From assembly GCA_949752745.1 (NCBI GenBank), contig OX457027.1, positions 18,680,603-18,744,602 of the forward strand: a stretch of DNA of 64,000 nt. Direction: 5' to 3'. Origin of the DNA: Protula sp. h YS-2021 (taxonomy: Eukaryota; Annelida; Polychaeta; Sabellida; Serpulidae). Below are positions 34,621-45,700 of the stretch, piece by piece. The notes beneath the pieces were generated by a model that did not search any database, was not told the DNA's origin, and saw nothing but the letters and a program-made list of their open reading frames with translations. Positions within the stretch are counted from its first letter, which is position 1. The number at the start of each line of letters is the position of its first letter. The translations under genes and the position numbers were made by a program.

Positions 34621-35630
34621 AACTATGTTTGCAAGTGGGAATTATCTGTTGTTAAGCAAAATATCTCGATACCAGAAAGTCGGATCGACTTTAAACTTGG
34701 TGTAGTTATTCCTCGGATAAGCGGCACGATTTTGGTAAAACATTATTAAACTCGTACACAAAATTGAGCTTTTTGTGCGTTTCTCATTTGCGGCTATTAC
34801 GTAACATGCCACTCAGTCAGGGGTCAGTGTCAGTTGTGGTGCATGATGAAGTCGTTATCTACGAGGTCATGAAATGTTATTGTCGTATTTATAGGTCTCA
34901 GCAGGTATAGCTATTGATTTTATTTCGCCGCATACTTGATTCGGTTGCCAAAGTATTCCATATATGGGAGCTATTTCACATCAGTTAGCATTGCTTGCAG
35001 TACCTAGAAGCATTTTTCGCTCTTAAAGAAGGTCGTCTGATATCTTGTGTTATGAGAAAGACCCCTTTTCCACCGAAGTGCGTCATCTGATGCACAGTTG
35101 TGAAGAATGCCTTTCTAATATTTTTTTGGCCGATAGGAATACGACGACAAGGTAGTATATCATGGCTATAACTACACTTAGGGTACAGACCGTTACCGTT
35201 ACATTTGGTCAAAGGGTTAGAGTTGCGTTTACAATCGTACCTACATTACATAGCTGGGGAGGGGGTGTGTGGAGGATGATGGTTAGCAAATAAAAAAATC
35301 CAGACCCCCTTCAAGACCTGGATAAAAATATGTAAAGTAAGACCCAGATTCGGGTAAAAAGACGTACGGTAAAACCTGCCTGTCTTGACCAACTTCCAGA
35401 GCCGGATGAAAATGTACAGTAAAATACTGGAGTGACTGACTTCAGACCTGGATAACAAGTACCTACAGTAAAACCGTTTTAGCGACCACCTTCCAGACTC
35501 GGATAGAAAACAAGTACAGTAATATCTGTTTTAGTGATCAACATCTGTTTTTGTTTGTTTTGAATTTTTACAATGAATTATGATTATGTTTGCAGAAATA
35601 AATATTTTATTTCAGTAATTTGAAAAAGGA
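34620..35630. other. No gene identified
   Basis: A short direct repeat of CCAGA..CGGATAAAAA..GTACAGTAAAACC-type phrases recurs about every 60-65 bp at 35300-35530. Nothing else is supported. Confidence 0.4.
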
Positions 35631-35639
35631 AAACTTTTT

Positions 35640-36790
35640 TTTCGGGGGGGGGGGGTGTTATGAGTTTAGTCGGGGAGACATGTGTTTTTGTTTGCAAAAA
35701 CAAGAAACTAAGTAGGTATCGACTGAAAGTGGGTAATTTAAGCCTGTGCTCTTTATTTTTTGTGGGTGCACAGGCCGATCTAGTTTTGCCTATTTGGCTA
35801 TTAGTGTGTTTATTTTATTTCTTTTGGTGATTAGCCAAAAAAAAAAAAATCGGCGTAAATTTTGGCGAAAAACCAACCAATTTTCAGTAAAATATTAACA
35901 AACTCTAGGAAAATAGCCCAATTGCCTTGTAATTTTAAGTAACAGTAGCACACATTACTACCTAAGTGGTTATTACTCGCCAAATATTGGCGGAAATATT
36001 GGCCAAAAACCAATTTTTTGTCAAACCTATCTCCTACAGCTTTCATGGAAACATTCTACAATTTTGATGGAAGGTAGGGTGCATAAGTGTCCACCTATCT
36101 GTTATTTGTTTTGGCGATTCGCCAAAAATTTGACAAAATTTTGGTGAAAAACTTTTTAATTTGTTATTGTTAAATCTTACCTAACTCTAGGAAAATAGTC
36201 TTACTGTCTTGAAGTATAGGTGAAGGTAGCAGGCGCGGGCATTAATTTTCTTTAGTGATTGGCCAAAATTTATCCAAAATTTTCAGAATAATCTTAAATA
36301 ACTACAGGAAAATAGCATTATTGTCTTGAGATTTTAGCTAAAAACAGCAAGCGGTACTTTATACCTGGCTTTGAGAATTTTGGCGAAAAAAAAAAAAACC
36401 AATAATTTACAATTAAATGTGATAGGCTTTAGTACCCACCTAGCTATTACGTTTTTTTTTTCGTGATTCGAATAACATTGGTGGAAATATTAGTCAAAAA
36501 CAATTTTCATGAAAACGTATCTCCTCCTACGATTTAAATAGAAACGTTCCAAAATGTTGATGGAAGGTGGTGGTATATATGCACCTGACTACTACTTGTT
36601 TTTTTGGCGATTCGAAAAAAAAATGGCCGAAAGACATGACTTATTTTATTTTTTTTTTTATTTATTTATTTTTTTTTTATTTATTTATTTATTTATTTTT
36701 TTTTTTTGCGATTCGCCAGAAATTAGCGAATACATTGGCGAGCAACCATTTTTCCATTAAAATCTCGACTGACGCCACCCTTTCTGTCTT
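35640..36790. repeat. Tandem array of TTGGCGATTCGCCAAAAATT-type units
   Basis: At least five diverged units of about 130-180 bp with GGCGATTCGCCA-like palindromes, AAAATTTTGGCGAAAAACC and TAACTCTAGGAAAATAG. The array includes T-runs near 36640-36710. Related to 32440-32720 and the arrays at 575-1260 and 61730-62230. Confidence 0.6.
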
Positions 36791-37900
36791 GAAATTTGGG
36801 TTATAGGTTATACTTATATGTTATAAATCCTGACAACAGCATTCGTGAGCTGGAGCATTGTCCATAGACAATCTTGTTTTAGCTTACTCGCACTGTGGAA
36901 TTGATCCTAAATTTATTGGAATTCTCGCATCGGTAGCATTAATTTGTACATAATAGCGTTGGAAGTATTTGGCCTTCCGCTGCGGCCTTTTTGATAGGTG
37001 CGATGGCACTTATTTTGGCTGGATAAGCGACATATCAATGCTCAAATGTACGCCCCTTGGTAACGACATGGCAGAGCGATTTTATCCTGGCTAAACAAGA
37101 TAACAGCATCCAAAAGGCTAGTTCTGGACACCTATTGCGTCACATAACGGTTCAATTTACCGTGGAGGTGACTAAACTTCCTTTTGTGAACAACAAGCAA
37201 ATACAGAAATGAAGACGAGCGTCTGAATAAACTTAGACGTTATACTCAAAATAGTCCAAAGTCGGGGTTATTTCCCGCTTAAGTTCTTCAAAGAGGGCAA
37301 GCAGCTGCTAAGAGTTTATTGGATTTTCTTAGAGATTAAGGGTTAGCCATGTGCTGTTATCACGCTTTTAATCGATATCGTATAGACATTCTGTTATTGA
37401 TTTGAACTTTGCGCATCCTTTAGATGCGTGCTGCTGACGTATTTAAATCGAATGTTTACATAAGACAAATCGAGGGCAGGAGGATGTGGGCGTAAATAAA
37501 CGTTTAAGTGCAAGGGATTCTCCCAGCAAAAGGGAGGTCCAAAGATATGCTCTGACAATTTTGGATGGACCACTGAAGAATATGACTTAGAAGGAAGGTG
37601 GAAGGGTGTAGCTTTAGAAAAAGTTGGTATCTGACAACATGTTTCCGGAACCAATCAATATAGCGGGTTAATATAAGTAAATAACTGCGTTTAGAACCCC
37701 GGCAGTGACGGCCACTGGCATTCAGTGAGGCATAAAACATGATTAGGAGCCAATCCAAATACACGAGCCGCATAGCGACGATTGGATTCACTGCACAGAA
37801 TAGAATGGCGGACAGGGAGACGACTAAAGCATGATCAGTCACTCAAACCTTAAGTCAACAAAAAGCAAACACTACTCGGCTTATAAGACGTATTCAAGCT
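36790..37900. other. No gene identified
   Basis: Short frames without motifs on both strands; no repeat structure stands out. Confidence 0.4.
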
Positions 37901-37904
37901 GTGT

Positions 37905-38577
37905 TGTTTGCTAGGTAAACGGTCAACTGCCCCCCCCCCCTTTTGCAATCCGGTCGACTGCCCCCCCCCCCCTGCAATTTGACGGGGTGATCACCTGCCC
38001 CCCCCCCCCTCCTTTTTTTTTAGTGGAAAAAAAAATTCTTTAAAAAATTAGGCAATTGTGATGTCCCCGATCTTCATTGATCTTTAACTCTGGTTAAAAT
38101 ACAGAGATGTGAAAAACTATTGATCTATTCATCGTCTCTGAACAAAAAGAGATCTAAGAGACGATTGATCTGTTCTTTGTCGCTGGTTAAAATAGATATC
38201 AAGAACAATTGATCGGTTCATTGTCGCTCAGTAACAGGGATGTGAGAAACGATTGATCTATTCACCAATACTAATCTTTGGAGAGACTGATCCCTAAACT
38301 AATTGCAATTCTGATTGCAATTGGTTTCCTACTGGTGAATTGCAATTGACCGAGGTGCAATACATTCAATAAAATAAATTTTATTTTATTTATTGTGTCT
38401 TTGTAAGCCAAGAACCCAAGAAAAAATAGTATATGGAGGGGCAAATGACCACCCCTCCACTTTGAAGGAGGGGGGGGGGGGGGGGGGCAATCCACCGGGT
38501 TGCAAAAAGGAGGGTGGCAGATTACAAGGGGGGGGGGCAGTTGACCGGGGGACAGATGACCGGGATTCTGTTTGCTA
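37905..38577. mobile_element. 655-bp MITE with 9-bp target duplication TGTTTGCTA
   Basis: TGTTTGCTA at 37905-37913 and 38569-38577 flank an element (37914-38568) whose ends are inverted: GGTCAACTGCCCC and TTTTGCAATCCGGT on the left, ACCGGGTTGCAAAAA and GGGGCAGTTGACCGG on the right. C-runs on the left mirror G-runs on the right. There is no transposase. A 9-bp duplication is typical of Mutator-like elements. Confidence 0.75.
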
Positions 38578-38579
38578 AT

Positions 38580-39140
38580 ATATTTAGCTGGTATTAAGTT
38601 ATGAACCTATGGAGTTTTTTTTTTTTTTTGACAGAGGTCCGATTTTTTAGAATACTATAAGCCGTATACATGCTGTGCCATAGCTCTGTACATAGTTGTA
38701 TAACACACTGTATGCAGGTTGTAAAATACTTATATTATTCAAGAAATAACCCATTGAAGGAAGTATTTTTGTATTAATTTTTGTCAAGTGTTTAACATTT
38801 CGCTAGCGAAATGCGGCTCTAGTTACAAATTAAGTATTAATGAATTTCAAAAAAAAAAAAAAAATTAGCTACTGATGTCAGCTTGTTTTTTGCGTAGTCT
38901 GTAGGAATGGGAACAGCCAAATGTCTTGCAAACATCTTTATTTTTTCTATATCCCTTTTGCTGAAACTTTCCGATGGCAAATGATCTGGTAATTTTCTTT
39001 CTATGGCATAATCCATATTGCAATGTAGAGTAAAATAAAATTTGTGGTAATATAATATTAAGTACAATGAAATATAATAATTACATGCCTCTTCTTCTAC
39101 TACTACTGCTACTACTACCACTACTACTAGTACTACTACT
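38580..39140. other. No gene identified
   Basis: Contains a T-run (38617-38630), an A-run (38850-38864) and a CTACTACTA-type microsatellite at 39090-39147. Confidence 0.5.
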
Positions 39141-39147
39141 ACTACTA

Positions 39148-39775
39148 CAGGCTGTGGTTTAAACGTGTGCACAAAATGAATTGAATCGGTCCACTTGTTC
39201 TGGCGCTAGCCGTGCACAAATGTCGCATATTTGGCTCTGATTGTTGAATTTTGTAAATATTTCAATATTTTCACAAGTTTTTTAAAATGACCCCTGCGTG
39301 CACTGTCCGCCACCCTAGTCTACACATATGCAGAGAATGAATCGATTCTCTCCCGTGGTTACGGCGCTAGCGCTGCACAATGATTCGACAGCTGAGATAC
39401 GATCCGTACAAACTTAGGCTCCCGAAAGTGGAACACACGGACAGTGGTCACGGTGCAGAACTACAGGCTGTGGTCTAAACGTGTGGAAAAAATGAATTGA
39501 ATCGCTCCACTTGTTACGGCGCTAGCCGTGCACAAATGTCGCATATTTGGCTCTGGTTGCTTAATTTTGTAAATATTTCAATATTCCCACAATTTTTGAG
39601 ATTTTTTTGAAAATGACCCCTGCGTGCACTGTCCGCCACCCTAGTCTACATGTATGCAGAGAATGAATCGATTCTCTCCAATGGTTACGGCTGCACAACG
39701 ATTCGACAGGCAGACAGACAGACAGACGGGCGGACCCAAATTCAAGTCCCCCGCTCCGCGGCGGCGGGGGACTAA
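39148..39775. mobile_element. Hairpin-ended repeat element with two direct core copies
   Basis: Two direct copies of about 250-315 bp start at 39148 and 39463 (CAGGCTGTGGTYTAAACGTG, GCGCTAGCCGTGCACAAATG, CACTGTCCGCCACCCTAG). They are followed by GACAGACAGACGG simple sequence and a terminal hairpin AGTCCCCCGC...GCGGGGGACT at 39745-39772, then TAATTAA. This is pearl/HINE-like architecture. Confidence 0.6.
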
Positions 39776-40420
39776 TTAAGTAAATAAATAAATCACATTA
39801 TAAAGAGAGCTAGTTTGTACCGCAAACAAGAGAGCTGCTTGGCAGTTACGCGTCGGCGCGTTGATACCACTACCCCAAACAGAAACTCCGAGCTTGAATG
39901 CGTTTAATATCTTCAGGAGAAAACATCGATTTTACGCTTGTACAAGAACAAAATCATTTCTATACATATATTGATAAACCAGTTGTTTTGCTGTTTCACA
40001 ACCAGCTCACTGAGAAAATCAATAAAACATTGACGAGAAAATCCGAAGAGCCAAGCTTGAAACAGATTAAGTCTTGTAAATATTTTGCATGCGATGTTGG
40101 CATTAAAGAGGGTACCAATACTTAAAGAGATGACCTAGTGAACTTTTGCACTCTGAGGCAGTTTGTTCCAGTCCGTTCCAGTTTGTTCCAAGCGGGATCA
40201 TGCTAATCTCCACCTTCACTGACATACCATAGATATTTGGCAAGGAGTGTATCAAGAACTGTACCTATTTTAGGACTGAGCAAGCGCGGATCTCAACAGG
40301 GAGTAATTTTTAAGTGACGGGGCTGTGACATGTTTTTGTTCCAAAATCGTGGATGTTAAATACAGAAGTATCAGGATCGACAGTAAAAAACTTGCTAAAA
40401 CTAGCTCAAAACACTCAATT
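39776..40420. other. No gene identified
   Basis: An ORF of 75 codons at 39898-40125 has no recognisable motif. A short GTTTGTTCCAGTCCGTTCCA repetition lies near 40162-40190. Confidence 0.35.
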
Positions 40421-40427
40421 TTTTTTA

Positions 40428-40610
40428 AAGGGATGGCCGAAAGAATCATTTGTGCTAATTTTGAATTCCGTGGTGGTGAATAATCTTGTGCAGTCGTTTA
40501 GCTGAGGCAACTTGAGCGAAAGCCAATCCCCTGCTTTCCACCCCTTGCCAGTTTCGAACCAGGGACCTTAGGATTACAGCACCAACGCTCTACCGACTGA
40601 GCTAACCGTC
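40428..40610 (-). mobile_element. tRNA-derived SINE (minus strand)
   Basis: On the minus strand it starts GACGGTTAGCTCAGTCGGTA (box A) with CTGGTTCGAAACTGG (box B). The body ends in GGAATTCAAAATTAGCACAA and GATTCTTTCGGCCAT, matching the SINE at 25288-25455. The 5' strand GACGGTT has no pairing 3' strand, so it is not a functional tRNA gene. Confidence 0.8.
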
Positions 40611-40614
40611 ATAC

Positions 40615-42138
40615 CCTGATAAGATTTGGTATAATGGCGTTTCCCTACTATAGAAATAAAAGGCCGTAGTCAAAAGTGCGTCTGCCTTCATCCCTGCTCC
40701 GTTTTGGGCCACAACACTCAAATTGGTCTCTAATCGTGTCACTGACCCGACTAATACTTGAATGGGTAAAGAAGGTGATAGACCTCAACGGGAGCTGGGA
40801 ATCCAGATTAGACCACTGCATTAAATACGTACAGAACATAGGAATTTCTACATTTCCACACGGCTCTTACTCTTTCGGCTTCATTTAGCCGACAAGGATC
40901 AAGTTTTAGGTTTTTTTTTCTTTTTTTAATTCAGTTACACTACACTTCCTCTTAATTGCTTTCTAGCAGCGTCTTATTACAGTTATTGTATATCAACAGT
41001 CACATGCTGCGTTTGGATTGATGTAACACCCTCGGAAAGAGAGCGCCCCCTCCCCCACGGGCCCGTTTACAGGCGTGACCTGACTCGACCACTCTCAAGC
41101 TGTGATGCGAACTGATGAGGAAAAGGGGGGGCAACAGAAACAGGTTTGCTTTATAATGACGTGCTCCGGGTCGGACTAAATGATGTTAGAAACAAAAGCT
41201 GCTTTGTCATCGAGAAAAACCACAATAATAGTGAACATAAAATGGCGAATTTCATTATATGCAGTATATGCAAATGTGTTCGCGGCTCATTTATGGTGAG
41301 AATGGTAAGTATGAAAGACTGCTGCAAGACAAACTTCAACGTCAAACGTTTGAGAGCAATCGACATCTTATGGCCACAGTAAATCGCCATCCATGTCAAG
41401 ATGACCGAACATACTGATACAATAGATTGCCAAAACTCAAGTGCGGAAAACAATCCGGGTCCAGATCTGGAAGTTATCATCAAGTGTTATCTGTGATTGA
41501 CAGAAATACGCAGGTTACATGCGAATATCATATAAATTAAACCAGCAAGTTATAGGGTATAAAGTACACACGTCATGTGACCTGTCTGCACACGTCACAT
41601 GTGCCACTGTAAATGTACCCCAAAAATAACTGTAAACAGAGAACTCAAATGGCACACCAAACATGACGGATATCTGGCGCGAAATTCTTTTATTATTCCG
41701 TAAACTATTTATATACATGAACAATCCAGTACGCATGTATTTTTTATGTTCGGCAAACAGCTGTAATATGAACAGCCGCTCAACGTCCTGAATTATTTAT
41801 TTAACAATTTTTTTCACCTTATTCCATTTTCTCTCAAAATTTTACACTAATTTTTAATTTTACGTTTTTTTATTTAAACGAACAAGCATAAGCGCAGTAC
41901 CAACATGGCCGTCAAAACAATCCACTTCTACTTTCTTCTGGCGCGTCAATGTTTCGCTTGGGATTTCACAGACAGTTACTCTAATAATGCATCAAAACAC
42001 ATCAATCCATGCAGTTCAGAGGCAGATATATATATATATATACTATAAATGGTTAATTGGACTCTACTGAAGAGAGTTTAATAACGGACTCTTCCCTCAA
42101 TCCACTGAACAATGTATTAGCCCCCTCTCCCCCACCCT

Positions 42139-42176
<38 letters not shown>

Positions 42177-42580
42177 AGACAGGGCAGTCACGAATTTGCG
42201 GCGGCACAAACCCACGCGAAACCCATTTATAGGATGACGTACGGTGATAATAGATGCTAAAACCTTGATTTTGTACATTATACACCACTATCAAGATGTC
42301 CTGTCCTGTTTGTTTATCTCTCACAACCACAAGGCCATAATTCAGCCGCACTAATTTTGCAGTCACATGGTACAAGCAAACGTATCAAATATGTGGGATA
42401 CGTACACATTGCTGTCGCCGTATCTTCAGTCATCACTTAAAAACTATCTTATGTCAAGTGATTAAAACGTAAAGTCATGACAAGTTTCAATGACGACCTC
42501 TTATCATTTTTGGCTCAAACAGTCCTGACCAGGACCCCACTCCTGGATGAGGAAGTCTCCGACTCGGGCTCACGAATGAT
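40615..42580. other. No gene identified; includes likely PQBP1 3' UTR
   Basis: Downstream of the PQBP1 stop codon. A TA microsatellite is at 42028-42044 and a 35-bp A-run at 42139-42174. On the minus strand an AAATAAATAA near 41796 could serve as a polyadenylation signal, but the true 3' end is unknown. Confidence 0.35.
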
Positions 42581-42586
42581 CCCGCA

Positions 42587-42725
42587 TTAGTCTTTACCCT
42601 GATTCATCCGCAGCACAGCGCCAGGGCTGGGGTAGGGTCTCTGCTGGAACAACGGTCCCGCGGCTGTTGCATCTACACCAGTTTTCGCAGAACCAGGCTT
42701 CTCCAGCCCCGTAGACCAAGTACCC
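42587..42725 (-). CDS. PQBP1: PQBP1 exon 7 (C-terminus)
   Basis: After TTGTTTTCAG the exon reads [16 protein letters not shown]..., then [20 protein letters not shown] and ends NQGKD, TAA at 42589-42587. This is the conserved U5-15kD-binding tail. Confidence 0.95.
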
Positions 42726-45700
42726 CTGAAAACAAGCAATGTTTACTACTTTAAATTCTTTTTTACACATTAATGTTTTCGTTATATTAATTCGCAAAAC
42801 AGGGAAGAGGTTACTTGTAACAATAACTATTTATTTGAGGCTACAAAAAATAAATAATGTAGTAATTGTGCCCCTATGCTACCGACGGAAACTTTACAGA
42901 TCTTGAGCTTTTTTCAACGCTACTGTGAACAATTGATGATATACATTTCAATGGATGTTACTGAGATCTAACACATGCCACTGAAACGCGGTAAAAAATA
43001 CACGAGTGAGACTATTCTAGAAGGGCTATTTTTGTACATGACAAATATATTGATCGCTCTTATGAACTACACAATGTAGTGTAAGGCGTGTCATGTGCAC
43101 TAAAGGGAGTCCAGATAAACGTGTGTTGCAATGAAATGAGAATGAAACCGGTATGAAACTTCTGTGTTAGATCACTTAGAAGGGCATCGTTTATAATTAT
43201 GGCGACATTTACATATTTTTGTCAGAATACAGAGAAAACACTATTTTCCCGCACAACTGCCCCTCCCCCCTCTCCACTTTTCCTTGCTGTTTCCCGAACC
43301 GATAACCGGATAAGTTATTTGAACGTAGTAACAACAGCATGTAGAACACAACTGTGAACTAATCGATCCCTTCGTACATAACAACCCGAGCTTGAGCTTC
43401 CATTTATTTGACGCGAATGGAAGCAATTCATTGTACCGAGCTTTGCAGGACGTGCCAACCCCCCCCCCCCCCCTCCCCACTCTTCCTCCTATACCCACCG
43501 GGGGGTTTGTGAGGATTTTTTTTTTTTAAATTCGGCCAGAACTTCAAAATAATAAAACACTCTAAATCTTCATACGAAATGGCATTAATTTTCATTAAAC
43601 ATGCCGTCCCCACTCTCTGCCCAAAGCACTCCCAATCACATGAAAATGAGAACAAATTGACACCCCCCCTCACTCCAACACAAAATTCAAAACAGATGAC
43701 TCAATCCTCTTTTACTATGTAAAGATGATTTTCGCCTAGGAATATTTCTGTTTGGCCGCGCAATAAACAACTTCTGTGCTGCAATTTCTATTTTTAGCAC
43801 TGGGGATTTCCCATTTCATCATTTTGGAAAGTATTCAACGAACCATTCCATTATGTCCACATTCAAGATCTCGATTCATAAGCACAAATAATCAAAAGTC
43901 AAAAGCAACAGAACCAACATAACCATCTCCCCCCCACCCCCCTCCCCCCACAACACACACACACATCAACTCCCGTTTCTCTCAAACTAAAATACGGCAA
44001 CCAACATGGCCTTGTACAGCCACACCAGCCCTCCTTCACCCCCAGGTTTTTTTTCTCTGCTTTACCTGGGTGCCTCCGAGTAGGCTGCAGGATCCATAGG
44101 ATCCAGATCATCCCGCTTCTGGGGTCGCCTGCCCCCTCGGCCCCTCCTCTCCTCCCTCTCGTGCCTGCCTCTTCCTCGTCCCCTCTCCATCTTCTGTCGC
44201 TCAATCTGCATTTCCTTTTCAAGTTCTTCAAAGTCCTCATCCTGAAGAGACAAGAAACCCATTGCTCATTATTTCAAGATTACAGAAGTTTTCTTACTGT
44301 TAATTTTGTTCGGGCGGTTCAGTCTGGTGTCGTACCCTTCCGTTTCGTACCTTCCCCGACCGCTTCGTTTCTACCTCACATTGAAAGGTGGGGGCGGGGG
44401 GGGGGGGTGCGGGTGGGGGGGGTGTATGTAATTTTGTTCGGCGGTTCAGTCTAGTTTTCGTACCTTGTCTGTTTAGTACCTTCCTCGACCGCTTCGTATC
44501 AAAATACCTCACCCCCTTTTCTACCTCACATGGGGCGGGGATATGGGGGTGCCTGTAATTTGTTTGGTTGATTTATTTTTAAATTATTAGTAAGCAGCGT
44601 AAACAGATGACTGCGTGGCTAATGGTAAAGGTAAAATTAGGTATTAGGTAACTATGAAATCATGACTTTTTTCTTATTACATCTGAACAAACGTTAATAA
44701 CCTCAGTCTGGTACAAAATTTCATTTCTGACTCATGAGATGTCTAAACAATCCAATAAAGAACTTGATGACACCAAAAACTTCCCAGCCCCATATTTCAA
44801 TGACTGGTACTGATCTCACACGGTTAGCCACTGTCAGTTTGCGTGGCACTTCTTTTGATTCTCACACACTTATAGACCAGAGACAATACTCTCTTCATTG
44901 GTGTGAAAAACCAGGCCCCAGATTTCGCAAAATTTTTCAGTCGCCCTATTCGCCCTGCACATAAGTTGACCGCCCCGACTCGTATTGTTTACTTTGAAAT
45001 GTTCAGAAAAATTAGTCGCCACCCGGGTGACCAACTACCGTAATTTCCGGTGAATAAGCCGCACCGGTGTATAAGCCGCACCCCCTGAAAATGGCACTAA
45101 ATGTTTTTTGAAATCGGTGTATAAGCCGCACCGGTGTATAAGCCGCACCCACGATTGATCTTAATATACGTATATATCTACATCCTTATATTACAGTACC
45201 ATGTATATGTGTATATTATTACATTATTCACTTTTTCAATTTAAAATAAACATAAAAACATACATTTTCAACATATAAAAAAGTAATAAAAAATATATAA
45301 AATATTAAAATCATTTTTGTTACTAATCATTTACCGAATGTCTGCTTATACCTACCCAGTTTAGACTGGTAACTGTCATATATCTATATACATGTCTTGT
45401 GTTTAAGCAAGTTCAAAGTAAAAACTCATCAATGCCTATCAATGTCACTCCATTTTTAATCAATGCCACTCACTTAGCCATCAGTGCTAAACAGTCGTTT
45501 TTTGTTGAGCCGAGTTTGTAACTATTGTAGAACAAGTTGTAAATAATACTGTTGAGAAATAGATATAGTTAGGTAGAATAAAATCAGAAATATACTAGTT
45601 CTTTTTTATTTCTGACCTTAAATTTAGCCATACTCATTTATATAACACTGAGTACTTATTATAAAAAAAATGAAAAAACGTCCCAATTTTGTAAATGAAA

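Noticed and set aside
40540..40610. tRNA gene on the minus strand
   Set aside because: Boxes A and B are good but the 5' acceptor strand GACGGTT has no complementary 3' strand, and a SINE body shared with 25288-25455 follows.
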